This document shows, piece after piece, positions 49,028 to 60,096 of a DNA stretch of 64,000 nucleotides. Position numbers and translations under genes: made by a program. Source of the DNA: Gamarada debralockiae (lineage: Eukaryota > Ascomycota > Leotiomycetes > Helotiales > Hyphodiscaceae); contig NXFV01002076.1 of the NCBI GenBank assembly GCA_002803225.1, positions 124,001-188,000 of the forward strand. The letters are read 5' to 3'. The first letter of the stretch is position 1; each line of letters starts with the position of its first letter. The notes beneath the pieces are model-generated. The model was not told the DNA's origin and did no database searches. It saw only the letters and a program-made list of their open reading frames with translations.

Positions 49028-50010
49028 TCACACTATGCTGAGTATCAAAGTAGTACCCATCATCCACCACAGACAAGTAACATCAACAGTCGTCCAATTC
49101 CCACCCAAAGTATCACTCCCCCCAGGCTCCAGTATCTTCTCACCATCCGCGAAATAAGCCCCAGGACTACCAGGTGCACCACCATAAATTCCTGTAGCCG
49201 CCAACCCAGGTTGCTCGCCCCCATCACCTTCCACCATCTACTCCGGATCACTGAACGCATTGTATTCCGTCACATTCACCATATATCTGCTCTGGATATT
49301 CAAGGTACCCGCTGCTAGACACCTAAACTAAAAATATTCTCACCTCCTGTTCCACAGTGGTGGCTGTCAAAGCAGCGTTGAAGGAGAGATCGGTGGTCGT
49401 CCCGTCCACGGAGTAGAAATCGCTTCCCAGACGCAATCCTGGTAGACACGTCCGTGGATGGCGTCGTTGTCGGTTTGGGATGCAGATTTGTGATGCATTG
49501 GATCGTTGTAAGCCAGGCGTTGGCCGGATGCAGATGCTGCCGTTTGTGGTGGTGTAGACGAAGTTTGAGTCTGGAGGACTGGGAGTGGAGTTCGTGAAGT
49601 AGGAGCTATAGACGATGACTGCGGCGGCTAGGGCAGAGTCGGTGAGTGGGACGGCGGAAGATTGTTGGGTGGCGATTATCATTATGTTTGTGACGCCGCT
49701 GGAGGACTTCTTGGCGTGCAGATAGAGGACGATGAGCGCTATGAGTACGGCGAGCAGACAGTGAGTTAAGTTTGGCAGGACGTAGCGCCAGTACTTGCGT
49801 TGGGACTTCGCCGAGCGCAGATAGGAATGGTCCCAGCGGGAATTCGTCCTACTGGTGGTATCAGATGAAGGAATTTCCTTGGGCTGGAAAATCTCAATTG
49901 AGTGCTGGGCGGCTTAGGAATCGAGTTCGGGACAATGAAGTGGATCTGGCGAAATTTCACCCCGAGAAGAAGATCTTCAAACTTCGACGGCGGGCGACGG
50001 CGTCAGCCAT
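49028..50010 (-). pseudogene. Single-pass membrane protein of unknown family, disrupted
   Basis: Minus-strand pieces in order: an ATG frame (MADAVARRRSLKIFF) with a donor that fits the next exon only out of frame; DHSYLRSAKSQRKYWRYVLP; a membrane span (HCLLAVLIALIVLYLHA); then SGVTNIMIIATQQSSAVPLT and a luminal-looking segment with FVYTTTNGSICIRP. After an apparent one-base shift it continues GSDFYSVDGTTTDLSFNAAL, and a last part has IQSRYMVNVTEYNAFSDPE, a stop (TAG), then GIYGGAPGSPGAYFADGEK and GGNWTTVDVTCLWW. Coherent protein texture across breaks suggests a recently lost gene. I cannot name the family. Confidence 0.45.
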
Positions 50011-50491
50011 GCAATATTTAATATCAGAGGAGTTCAAGACACAATAAGAAACAGAAGGCCGTGATTGAATAACAGTGAAATTCAGCCTTGCCGTTCAATA
50101 TGCCTAGGCATTAAAGGCTGTCGTGCGACACGAACATTTTTGGCCCTCTAAGAACACCCAATTGAACGGCTGTGGCTAGTAGCCCCTTTTTTACACGCGG
50201 GACTTCCCACATCTGTTGGGAGACAACACATACTGAAACTTTAGCCACTCAATTACTGTGACGTATCTCCAGGAATTTGATAAGACGTTGAGTGCGGAGG
50301 TGCATTCAGCTGCTTAGCCGAGCAGGGAACACAGCAAGGAAACCGGACACGAGAGCCTTGCAATTTTGCGAGGCTGCAGAAGATTCCAGAAAATGTCTCT
50401 AATCGCATAATTGAAGTGCAGTAGCCTATAATGTTATCGTGGGGTTTGCGTGAGGCGTCTAGAATTCGCATCCACGTATTTTGACGGCATT
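50011..50491. other. Spacer downstream of kynureninase
   Basis: Likely kynureninase 3' UTR; nothing else recognised. Confidence 0.5.
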
Positions 50492-52058
50492 TCATGTTGT
50501 CTGCTCTACATCCGTCGCTCCCCTCGCTTGCCCCAACCTCACTTTGGCTTTCTGGGCAACTTCTAAAGCCTCGTCAAATGCATGTCGAAACTCGTAAACA
50601 TCCTTGAACGTATTGTAAAGTGGTGCTGGGGCCACACGAATCACATCTGGTCGGCGTTCATCAACGACTACACCTCTTTCTTCCAACTCCTTGACCACGA
50701 CCTCCAACAATCCAGATTCGAGTTTGACGCTCAGTTGCGCGCCTCGTTGCTCAGGATCTCTTGGAGTGATAATTTCGAAGGCAACATTGAAGAAAGGAGA
50801 ACTTAGAAGCAGGCTCTCGAGATAAGCAGTGAGCTTCAAGCTCTTCTCGCGAAGTGGTCCCATGCCGCCAGCTCTCTTGAAAACTTCAAGCGAAGCGTTT
50901 AAACTCGTGATATCCAGCACCGATGGATTCGAAAGCTGGAAACCTGCAGCTCCGGGTATGGGAACAAAGCGATTCTCCATGGCGAAGCGGGATTCCTTGT
51001 CGCTGCCCCACCATCCGCTCAGTCGATTGACAAATCCTTCCCTCTCTGGGGAGGAAACTTGGCTGTGTCTTTCGTGTATGAACAATCCACCGATGGCTCC
51101 AGGCCCGGCGTTCAGATATTTATAGCTGCACCAGGCAGCGGCGTCCACATTCCAGTCGTGGAGTTGAAGAGGGACATTTCCGACTGCGTGGGCGAGGTCC
51201 CAAATTACGAAGATTCCTGAATCACGTGCCGCCTTCGTGATGGTTTGGATATCGAAGAGTTGGCCCGTGTAGAATTGGATTCCGGGGAGGAGAAGGATGG
51301 CGGTTGTGGAGGCATGCTCGGCAATGACGGAGAGAATGTAGGAAGTTGTCATGATTGGCGCAGAAAGGTCGGGAGGCTCCATCATTATCATCGAACTACT
51401 TGGGGAGAGACCATGATGCAGAATTTGTGACTCTACTGCGTACTGAATCTTCATTAGAGCTTGAAAGCTTGAAAAAGGGAATTTGTCACTCACGTGATCT
51501 GATGGAAACGCTTTGCTCTCTATGATGATTTTATGCCGCCGACTGATATCGGGCTTGTAAAATGCAGACATCAAGAGATGGAGATTTGCGGTCAACGTTT
51601 CCATGACTGCAACTTCAGTAGGTAAAGCACCAACGATAGGGAAAATATTGTCTGAGGCGCAAGAGTCGACATGGAGCCATGTTGGCAACGGAGATTCGGA
51701 AAGACGCTTGAAGTGTCCGAAGACACCCTGTGTTGCCCAAGTTGTAAGATATTGCTGTATCCGTGTAGAAGTGAGGCGTGGTTGAACTCCAAGAGAATTT
51801 CCGCAAAGGTAGATGCTTGAATCAGGTGATGATGAGTCACGGGTTTCTGAGACTTCATCAGCTACCTGTAGACCTTTGAACTGAGAAAGGTATTCCCATA
51901 CCAACTTGCTCGAATTTCTTTGCTTTCAATTCGGCCTTTGAAGGGATCAAAAATTCTCTGCTCATGTGGTGAAGAGGGTCTCGCAAGTCAAGAGACTCAG
52001 CATAATCTCTTTTGTACACGTGCTGTTTGCTTTGGCCACCAAGCTGAGAGTCAGCCAT
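50492..52058 (-). CDS. BNA5: Kynureninase
   Basis: Exons (minus) 52058-51902, 51846-51494 and 51442-50492 give 486 residues. The PLP enzyme cleaves kynurenine/3-hydroxykynurenine to (hydroxy)anthranilate and alanine in the cytosol, on the de novo NAD route from tryptophan. Visible are YAESLDLRDPLHHMSREFLIPSK, IYLCGNSLGVQPR, the PLP-ring region WDLAHAVGNVPLQLHDWNVD and the Schiff-base Lys in WCSYKYLNAGPG. Further on are GWWGSDKESRF and the C-terminal VIRVAPAPLYNTF. MADSQLGG is the nearest ATG giving the normal N-terminus; an ATG 14 codons upstream exists. Intron 51493-51443 has a multiple-of-three length and no stop, so it hides in a long frame. Confidence 0.95.
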
Positions 52059-53280
52059 GGCCAAAACGTAATAGTGAAGCCCACGATGGCAGCTGAGCAA
52101 CGGGGATTGTTCAATGACCCTGATGTCTTTCCCGAGCGGTGAGAGATAAATGAATTTTGAACGCGAATTGCGTGTCGAGTTGAGACTGATACTTGGGTTT
52201 GTTCAGGGGAATGTGCCACTTGAGAGATGGTACGGTACTCGGACTGAGGGGGAAGTCGGGGCTTAGGTAAAAAGAAATGCACGCTTGAGTAATGAGATTT
52301 CAACGATTATGGATGTATCTTCCGTGTTTGGCGTCTGGACTCGATGACGAAATCGTTGAATCAAACTCTGGGGATGCGGAATAGGGGCTGTCGACAGTTT
52401 CCTGGGGGTAATATGAATAATGGAAAATCCATTAAAGGCCTAGGCGACGGCGGGGTAGAATTCCACGGCTTCTGAAGGTCTGCGGTGCCACACGGATGCA
52501 CCACGATCGTGCATTAGATCCCGGTAATGTATCACGTGCCCCAACGCAATAAGCCACTTCTTTGAGCCGAAGCCTTTGCTATCCACTTTTATCCACTATC
52601 GCTCTTTTTGGCTAAAGCCCTCGCTTTTGTCTGTAGTTACACAGCAAAAATAGACTCGGAGTATGCCTATTTGGTTCTAGCCTAATCGACAATACAGACA
52701 AACTAGCAGGTTTCTGGAAGCAACGACCCTTGGAATACCTTGGATATCCGAATCCAGGGAAAAAATCACAAGGCTCCGTCAGTCAGTCAGCCAGGAAGTC
52801 AGTCAGGTACCAACGAAATCTTAATCCAAGCAAACTCAATCGTGGAAGAGTTTGCCCGTCGTCCATTGTCTTCTACCTATTAAAATACCTCAATCCAATT
52901 CGTGATTGTGGAGTTCAACCCCCAATGGCATAAATAGAATCATTTTCTCTCTCTCAGCTGCCTCGCTATCTCGTTCCCTTATCTTTCTCCCTGTCCATTG
53001 CGTCTGCGCCTCCCTGCCTCAGACTCTCCAACAGCCTCATAGGCTGACTACAGCTGATACGACTATCTCGCGACCACTGAATGCGAAGCTCCCTCCTCCC
53101 TCGAGCTCGAGCAACATAAAAAAAGCAGGTACCCGTCTGCGAAACTTCGACTATCTTTTCTTTTATTCCCCTTGCAACAATTCATACGGATACACACATA
53201 AAGAGACGGTATGCTTCCTTGATTCCTCTGCCCCTCATTGCACAAGACGGGGCCTTATCACCTCCTATCAAAGTAAATAG
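52059..53280. promoter_or_regulatory. Divergent promoter of kynureninase and NAD-GDH
   Basis: A 1.2 kb spacer between divergent genes. A short GTCA/CAGT microsatellite-like tract lies near 52778-52807. The last 400 bases are CT-rich, as in a fungal leader. No gene recognised. Confidence 0.5.
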
Positions 53281-56200
53281 ATGCAAGGGAAGACGGCTGA
53301 CCGCTGTTCTGTGTCGACCAGCTACGCCATTTCTGAGTCGACCAGCTACGCCATTTCTGAGTTGACCAGCTACGCTATTTCTGATTGCACAGAGATAGGC
53401 TCTACGACTCATTCATTTACACCCGCCTGGTCCTTGCTCAGAGATAACGAGAAGTATGTAAGTCCAGTAGATGTCAATGTGAAAGTGAAGGCCTGAGTCA
53501 AAGCCCCATTCCTTCTATTCACTGTTTTCTTCAGTTGGAGTTCATATTGAACTCCTTCGCTCTTCCAATGGCTAAAACATTGACAATTAACACTACTGAT
53601 ATCATGGGTTCCTGTCTAGAATTCACCAAAGTCGAGGAATTCCCTAAATACGACGAGACTCTCGAATTCCCCAAGTACGAAGAACCTATAGCTTTCCCGA
53701 GCTACGACGAATCGTTACACCTCCCACAACACGAAGAATCCGTCGAATTCCCCAAGTACGAAGAACCTCCAGAATTCTCCGATTTCGACCAATCCATTGG
53801 AATCATGGCGGACATCAATACCTCTCCTCGTTCTCCTGTTTCTCCCTCCCACAGACAACTCGATGATGTCGTGAGAACTCCTGGTCGCAAACCCTCCCCT
53901 CAACCTACACACTTCAGCGTCCCACCTAAGAATGGGAATGGAAATGGACATCGAGTCTTGCGGTCTGCGACGGTTGGATATATTGCTCCCGAGTTCAAGG
54001 GCAAGGCGGCACAAATGCTTCAGGGTAAGGTTTCCATGATGAGGGTGAAGCACTGCTCTGACATTTTATAGTCAAGAACAAGCTCGAGACCAATGCTTGG
54101 GTCCCGGAGAAGCTCATCGACGAACAAATCGATTGGTTCTACAACGATCTGGGAATCGACGATGTTTACTTCCAGCTCGAGAGTGTTGATGCTATCGCCA
54201 GTAACATCACCTCCCTCTATGCAGCCAAAGTTGCGGCATATGCTCGCAAGGACAAACGTCAGGAGATCAGACTAGACATGGAAGCCGAGGACCATGCCAT
54301 CTATATTGATACAAGTGAACCTGGTGTGAACAATATTTCTGGGCCAAGATATGAGCACAGACTCGAGTCGAAGTACCTTGACACTTCTACGGACAAAGTG
54401 AGCTTCCGTGTCGAGACTTTCCGCTCTCCAGGTAATCTGGTAGGATCCGTTTCGTCAAAGACCACGATGCGATGTTACTTCGTGTACCAGTGTCAATTCG
54501 TTGACTCCAACCCTTCACCCCAAGAGACACGACTCGAAGTGATCGCAGATCGCATGTTCCTCGCAAAGGCGACGAAGAATACGAAACAAATCTACCAGGA
54601 AATTATTGAGCTCGCAGTCGCCAGAACCGGTCCTGTGATTGAGGTCTTCGATATCGAGGGCTCGAAAGAAAAGAGACTCGTCGTGGCCTTCCGCAGACGC
54701 ACCGCATTGGGCCTGTTCAGTGCTCTCAGCGATCTCTATCACTACTATGGCGTTACTTCCACAAGAAAGTATGTCGAACAATTCAGCAATGGTATTGCTG
54801 TCATTTGTCTCTACCTCAAGCCTGCTACTATCGATTCCAAGATCAAGTATCCTCCCCTCGAGCAATCAATCCATCAGATTACTAAGGAGATATCCTTGCT
54901 GTACTGTATTCCCCAGAACAAGTTTCAGTCACTGTTCGCTAGCGGTCGACTTAGCCTGCAGGAGACCATCTATTCTCACTGCCTCTGGGTATTCGTCCAG
55001 CATTTCCTCAATCGTCTTGGTAAGTCATAACTCACATCCATGAAGAGATCACCTACTGATACTTCGCAGGTTCCGAGTATGCTTCTTTGATGTCTGCATT
55101 GGACCCGAACAACAGCGGCCACGCCGAAATTCTGTCAAAGATTAAGCGTCGACTGCGCACAGAGACCTTCACTGCGGACTATATCTACGACATTATAGTT
55201 CTGTACCCCGAACTTGTCCGATCATTGTACGCCTCCTTTGCAAGCACCCATCTCACCCTTGGGCCTGGATACGAAGCAGAGTTCATCCCACCTACACCAT
55301 CAGCTGAAGTTCTGTCTGATAACCAGTTGAAGGAGATGATCTCCAAAACTGTAAATAATGAGCACGAGGAGATGGTCATGACCGCCTTTCGATTGTTCAA
55401 CACCGCTCTTCTCAAGACCAACTTCTACACTCCTACAAAAGTTGCTCTCAGCTTCCGCCTGAACCCATCCTTCCTCCCAGAGATTGAGTACCCTCAACCA
55501 TTGTACGGAATGTTCTTGGTGATCAGTTCCGAGTCTCGAGGATTCCATCTTCGCTTCCGGGATATCGCAAGAGGAGGAATCCGAATTGTCAAGTCACGAA
55601 ACCGTGAAGCATATTCAATTAATGCGCGATCGATGTTTGACGAGAACTATGGTCTCGCCAACACACAGCAACGCAAGAACAAAGACATCCCAGAAGGTGG
55701 CTCGAAAGGAGTCATTCTTTTGGACGCCAATCAACAGGACAAGGGCAGCGTGGCTTTCGAGAAATATATTGACAGCATCATGGACCTTTTATTGCCAGCA
55801 GAGACACCTGGCATCAAGAATCCCATCGTTGATCTTTATGGCAAGCAAGAAATCCTCTTCATGGGACCTGACGAGAACACGGCAGACCTCGTAGATTGGG
55901 CTACCTTGCATGCTCGCAAGCGTGGTGCACCATGGTGGAAGTCCTTCTTCACAGGCAAATCTCCCAAGCTCGGAGGTATTCCCCATGATGCTTATGGAAT
56001 GACTACCCTGTCAGTTCGCGAATACGTTAAGGGCATCTACCGAAAGCTCGACCTCGACCCCAGCATGGTTCGGAAGATGCAAACCGGAGGACCAGATGGT
56101 GACTTGGGAAGCAACGAGATCCTCCTCAGCAATGAGAAGTATACTTCAATCGTTGACGGCTCTGGTGTCCTTGTTGATCCGAATGGAATTGATAGAGAGG

Positions 56201-57124
56201 AGTTACTGCGTCTTGCCAAGAAGCGTGTCATGATTTCGGAGTTCGATACCTCGAAGCTCTCAAAAGCAGGATATCGGGTTCTTATCGACGAAAACAACGT
56301 TACTCTTCCTAGCGGCGAACTTATCAACAACGGCACCATGTTCCGCAACACCTTCCATCTTCGCGAAACTGGTCTTACTGACTGCTTCGTCCCCTGCGGT
56401 GGCCGCCCTGAGTCGATTGATCTCTCCAGTGTCAGCAAACTCATCAAGAAAGGCAAATCCACTATTCCTTACATCGTCGAAGGTGCCAACTTGTTCATCA
56501 CTCAGGATGCTAAGCTTCGTCTTGAAGCTGCCGGATGTATTCTCTTCAAGGATGCTTCTGCCAACAAGGGAGGTGTGACTTCCTCGTCCCTGGAAGTCCT
56601 TGCAAGCTTGAGCTTCGACGACAAGGGGTTCGCGGAGAACATGTGCGTTGGCAATGATGGCAACCCACCAGAATTCTACAAAGCCTACGTCAAGGAAGTC
56701 CAAGAGACCATTAAGGAGAACGCGAGATTGGAATTCGAAGCTATCTGGAGAGAACACAAGGAGACCAAGATCCCGCGAAGCACCCTCAGTGATACCCTCA
56801 GTGTTGCTATCACCAAGTTGGATGAGGAGTTGCAGGGGACCGATCTTTGGAAGAATGAGAAGCTTCGACGATCGGTTTTGGAGGACGCACTGCCCAGATT
56901 GCTTTTGGAGAAGATTGGTTTGGATCTCATCATCGAGAGAGTTCCTGATAACTATCTCCGAGCCATCTTCGGTAGCTATCTCGCCAGTCGTTTTGTCTAC
57001 GAGTTTGGTGGATCACCTAGCCAGTTTGCTTTCTTTAATTTGTAAGTCCTCACTTGTCCTATCCCCACAACACGCTGCTAACATAAACAACAGCATGTCA
57101 AAGAGAATGGCCAAAGTTCAGTAA
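53281..57124 (+). CDS. GDH2: NAD-specific glutamate dehydrogenase (large type)
   Basis: Exons 53281-53457, 53535-54024, 54072-55019, 55070-57041 and 57094-57124 keep one frame (1205 residues from the first ATG). It converts glutamate to 2-oxoglutarate and ammonia with NAD+, for nitrogen catabolism. The catalytic half shows FHLRFRDIARGGIRIVKSRN, LDANQQDKGSVAF, PYIVEGANLFITQDAKLRLE and ASANKGGVTSSSLEVLASLS. The family's usual start corresponds to MADINTSPRSP at 53805, giving 1056 residues like other fungal Gdh2. Upstream sequence stays open through a well-formed intron (53458-53534) and contains two tandem-repeat blocks; candidate starts are 53281, 53568 and 53805. The enzyme call is firm, the N-terminus is not. 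Confidence 0.93.
53314..53385 (+). repeat. Three 24-bp tandem repeats
   Basis: Units at 53314-53337, 53338-53361 and 53362-53385, encoding STSYAISE, STSYAISE and LTSYAISD in the putative first Gdh2 exon. The first two units are identical; the third differs at three bases. Confidence 0.95.
53637..53798 (+). repeat. Six degenerate 27-bp tandem repeats (nonapeptide)
   Basis: Six back-to-back nine-codon units: EFPKYDETL, EFPKYEEPI, AFPSYDESL, HLPQHEESV, EFPKYEEPP, EFSDFDQSI. They end two codons before the usual Gdh2 start at 53805. Many differences between units are synonymous (CCT/CCC/CCG/CCA for Pro), which points to translated sequence. Confidence 0.9.
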
Positions 57125-57808
57125 AGAAAAACATGCATGTTGAAGCATTTGAAGTTTGTGGGTGGTAATCGTCATTTGGCATCTTGCATGAAACAATCAT
57201 ACGTTGTGGATTAGTTGGCGTTAAATGCGTGATAGGTGTTGATGGTGTGTTGTTTGCTACATATGGAGAGAAAAGTGCTGTATCTGCCTCCTGTGCTCAG
57301 GATCTTGTGTGCCTCCTTTTGCGTACTTAGAGTCTGCTGGACCTTTGAATAGAATTGTTTCACTTTAGGTCTCATTTTGAGAGACCAACTAGCAGAAGAT
57401 CACGGTTCCTCATCTCATTTCTGGATAAAAGACGAGAGGCTGTGCCCTTTCGTCTGGAAGGAAAATCAAGCATACCAAGCAGTTTTCATCTAACTGACGA
57501 ATCGACGATGGTCGTGTGTCTTGGTAATCGTTTTGTTCCATATCACTCATCAACAGTGAGGAGACACTCAAAAAGACCTCGCAAGTCTATCTAGCAGATA
57601 AGCGATAGCCATCGTCTCTTCGAGGAAAGTACTGCCCAAGCCCGGTATCTCAGACTTTCTCTCATCTTGAATCTTTGCTGGTGTCTGGATTTTGACTGTC
57701 CGGAACCGTATTCCACGTCACCCCACTCTTATCCCTTCCAACGTGTTCTGACTAGCCTTTCCTCAACAACATATCAACACTTCCTCAACTCCGGCTTACC
57801 GGATCAAA
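57125..57808. other. Spacer between GDH2 and the SDR remnant
   Basis: GDH2 3' UTR and the old upstream region of the SDR; no gene seen. Confidence 0.5.
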
Positions 57809-58600
57809 ATGGGTCGTCTACAAGGAAAGAACATCCTCATAACGGGAAGAAGCAGTGGTACCGATCTCGCCTCAGCCATCGAGTTTCACGGCAAAGGCGT
57901 ACGCGTTGCAATCTGCGGTCTGGATCAGGACCGACTCTCCGCTGCATCCCTCTCACTCGGGCCCCCACCATATCGCCATCGAAGCCGATGCCAGCAACCT
58001 CTCGGATCTCGATCATCTTTTCGCTGAATTGAAAGAACAGGACTTTCGATCACCTCGATGCGCTGTTTGTCAATTGCTGGACTCAGCCAGTTCGGACCGT
58101 ATACGAGCGTGACGGAGGAGAGCTTCGATGAAATAGTGGCTTTGAATCTCAAGGGAGCATTCTTCACTGTTCAGAAAGTGCTGCCATTCCTCCGGCTTGG
58201 AAGTTAGGAACTTCTGAACGCATCCGTGGTAGCGATGAAGCGTTGACCGAACTGCACTGTTGTTTCTGCGATGAAAGCTGGACTGGTCAGTTTGGCTAAG
58301 AACGATGAGTTCGGAACTCACTACTAAGTTGGGGATTCGAGCTAGTACGATTAGTCCGGGGCTGACGGATACGTTGATGTTTGAGAGGATTTCGGGAAGG
58401 AACAAGGCGACGGGATGAAAGCCATGCACGAAGACAGAAATCCGAGCAGAAGGATTGCCAGACTGGAGGAAATTGCAAACTTGGCTGTGTATTTTGCTAG
58501 TGATGAAGTGCATGTGTGGTTGGAGCCGATTTGTGATTGATGGAGGCGTGGGTTCGATTTCGGAGGGCGTTGCTTCAACAAACAAACCTCGATAGAACCT
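57809..58600 (+). pseudogene. Short-chain dehydrogenase/reductase, decayed
   Basis: ATG at 57809: MGRLQGKNILITGRSSGTDL aligns with the SDR cofactor loop TGxxxGxG but two glycines are replaced. Later parts lie in other frames: HIAIEADASNLSDLDHLFAE, VALNLKGAFFTVQKVLPFL, VVSAMKAGLVSLAK (the active-site Tyr of YxxxK replaced by Met/Ser context), GIRASTISPGLTDTLMFERI, EIANLAVYFASDE and FVIDGGVGSISEG. The order is that of a classical SDR of about 250 residues. Several one-base shifts and stops and lost catalytic residues make it non-functional. Confidence 0.82.
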
Positions 58601-59016
58601 TGAAAGGTCATCGCTATGTTCATAAATTGATCATCCCACCCTCAATCTAACCTCAATATTATTGCCAGATGTCCAACCCCCTTTCTCGAATTTCTCTTCC
58701 ATCAAACTTGCAATATTCTGGCTGGCGACTCCCATCTAGGGTGGCAAATTGTCCGTACCTCTCGTCTGAGTGATCACTGATCGACTAATTCAGCCCGGGG
58801 GCCTTCCCATATTCGCGTGATCAGTTATATGAAAGAGAACGCTTAACCATCAGAATCGATAGATAAGAAGTGGATCTTTTATCTCTAGTCTTCTTGAGAA
58901 ATGACACATCACTAACGTACCTTACCCAAAGCTTTGAGGGCACTCTAAAGATTTGGCAGACACATAGTCTGGCGATGAATACTCGAAGTCGATGGCGAGT
59001 CTTACCATGGGGTATC
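58601..59016. other. Spacer left of the duplicated segment
   Basis: No recognisable gene; it lacks further similarity to the ATPase locus outside the 331-bp match. Confidence 0.5.
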
Positions 59017-59347
59017 ATGAATACATTCTGTCAGCGATCGTCTTGAGCATTGGCCCACCTTTCCGACAATCAATGTCGACAAATTGTAAGCCTTACGCGG
59101 ATTACTCTTTGATATGTTGGACACTACTAATCATTCCTCAGTGCCATTCGTGGTCACCATCGTCGTTGCCTTACTCTTCTCGTCATATATGCTCTTCGAC
59201 CCATCGGAATGGCTGGCGAAATTCATGCAATTAATACCAATGAGCTGGAACTTCCGCTCATTTATCCTTATCCTAGGCGTAGGATATATTGCGATAGCCT
59301 GGACATCAGAACAATATCTCCTGCCCCGTCTCGCAAAATACATAGGG
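59017..59347 (+). repeat. 331-bp copy of the P5B ATPase 3' end
   Basis: Identical to the reverse complement of 11811-12141, including the last intron (GTAAGC...CTCAG). It encodes [20 protein letters not shown] and, after the intron, [20 protein letters not shown] through [10 protein letters not shown], then TGA from flanking sequence. It has no start, no promoter and no upstream exons, so it is a gene fragment. Presence of the intron shows a DNA-level copy, not retroposition. Confidence 0.95.
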
Positions 59348-59352
59348 TGAGC

Positions 59353-59821
59353 CTAGGCAGTATTTAACACCAGCTTCCAAGAGAAACGAACGATACAGTC
59401 TTTGATCGCCCGGATGTATGTCATGTAGACAGCTGACCGACAATCGCCCACTTCGAGCCCAGAATGACTATCATGCCTGTGAGCTATGTGTATTTTGGGA
59501 GGGGTAGTTGGCCTGGAGAGAACTCTGCCTTGTTGAATCTCGTCTGGGGAAAGTTTGTTGGGGTCTGTGACCCCGATGTTCGTTCCATTATTCAGCTGCA
59601 CGTCAGTCGGCATGGTTCTGCAACTTCTCTCGAGGCCTGCGAAGAACTCACAACTATTGGATAGCTTGCGGTAATGATGGTGTAGAATATCAGGGTGACT
59701 AGGATGACATAGTCGTCAGGTTCGAGATTCTCGTGTTTGAGATGTCGGAAGACGATTCGGGAGAGGACTATGCGACGGCCGTCAAGAGGCAGGCACTGTC
59801 CACAATCGCGTAGTTGTCCAT
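59353..59821 (-). pseudogene. Pth11-like/rhodopsin-fold membrane protein remnant
   Basis: Minus strand from ATG at 59821: MDNYAIVDSACLLTAVA then stop. A one-base shift gives RIVLSRIVFRHLKHENLEPD DYVILVTLIFYTIITASYPI, the first loop and second helix of fungal Pth11/SAT4-type receptors (acidic DDY motif). Next comes NNGTNIGVTDPNKLSPDEIQQ, and after another shift SAVYMTYIRAIKDCIVRFSW, degenerate from the WAIKxC helix. It stops five bases from the ATPase duplicate, so the rest of the gene may have been removed or separated by it. Non-functional. Confidence 0.6.
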
Positions 59822-60096
59822 TCTTTGGATATTTGGTGATAAAGAAGGTGAGAGATGATTAGGGATGGGATCGTGTTGGAAATTGGAAATTTAACGTCGA
59901 AAGCCACTGGACGAGAAACTCAATCCGGCACTGAATGTGGAAAGAGCGACCCAATTGCCTGCCCGGATTGGCGGCAGGATGCTAGTAGTGAATACCATCA
60001 TTGCAAAATCGAACAAGTTCAGAAGAGGCATGGAAGAAGAAATCGGGCAAGTCATTTGACTTTTCTAAACCCAACCTCCTCCGTTTTAGCCTTCAC

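Noticed and set aside
51443..51493. In-frame segment VSDKFPFSSFQALMKIQ in kynureninase
   Set aside because: It has GTGAGT...TTCAG borders and interrupts the conserved SDHYAVESQ; it is an intron of 51 nt.
52778..52807. GTCA/CAGT short repeat
   Set aside because: Only a few imperfect units; an ordinary microsatellite-like tract.
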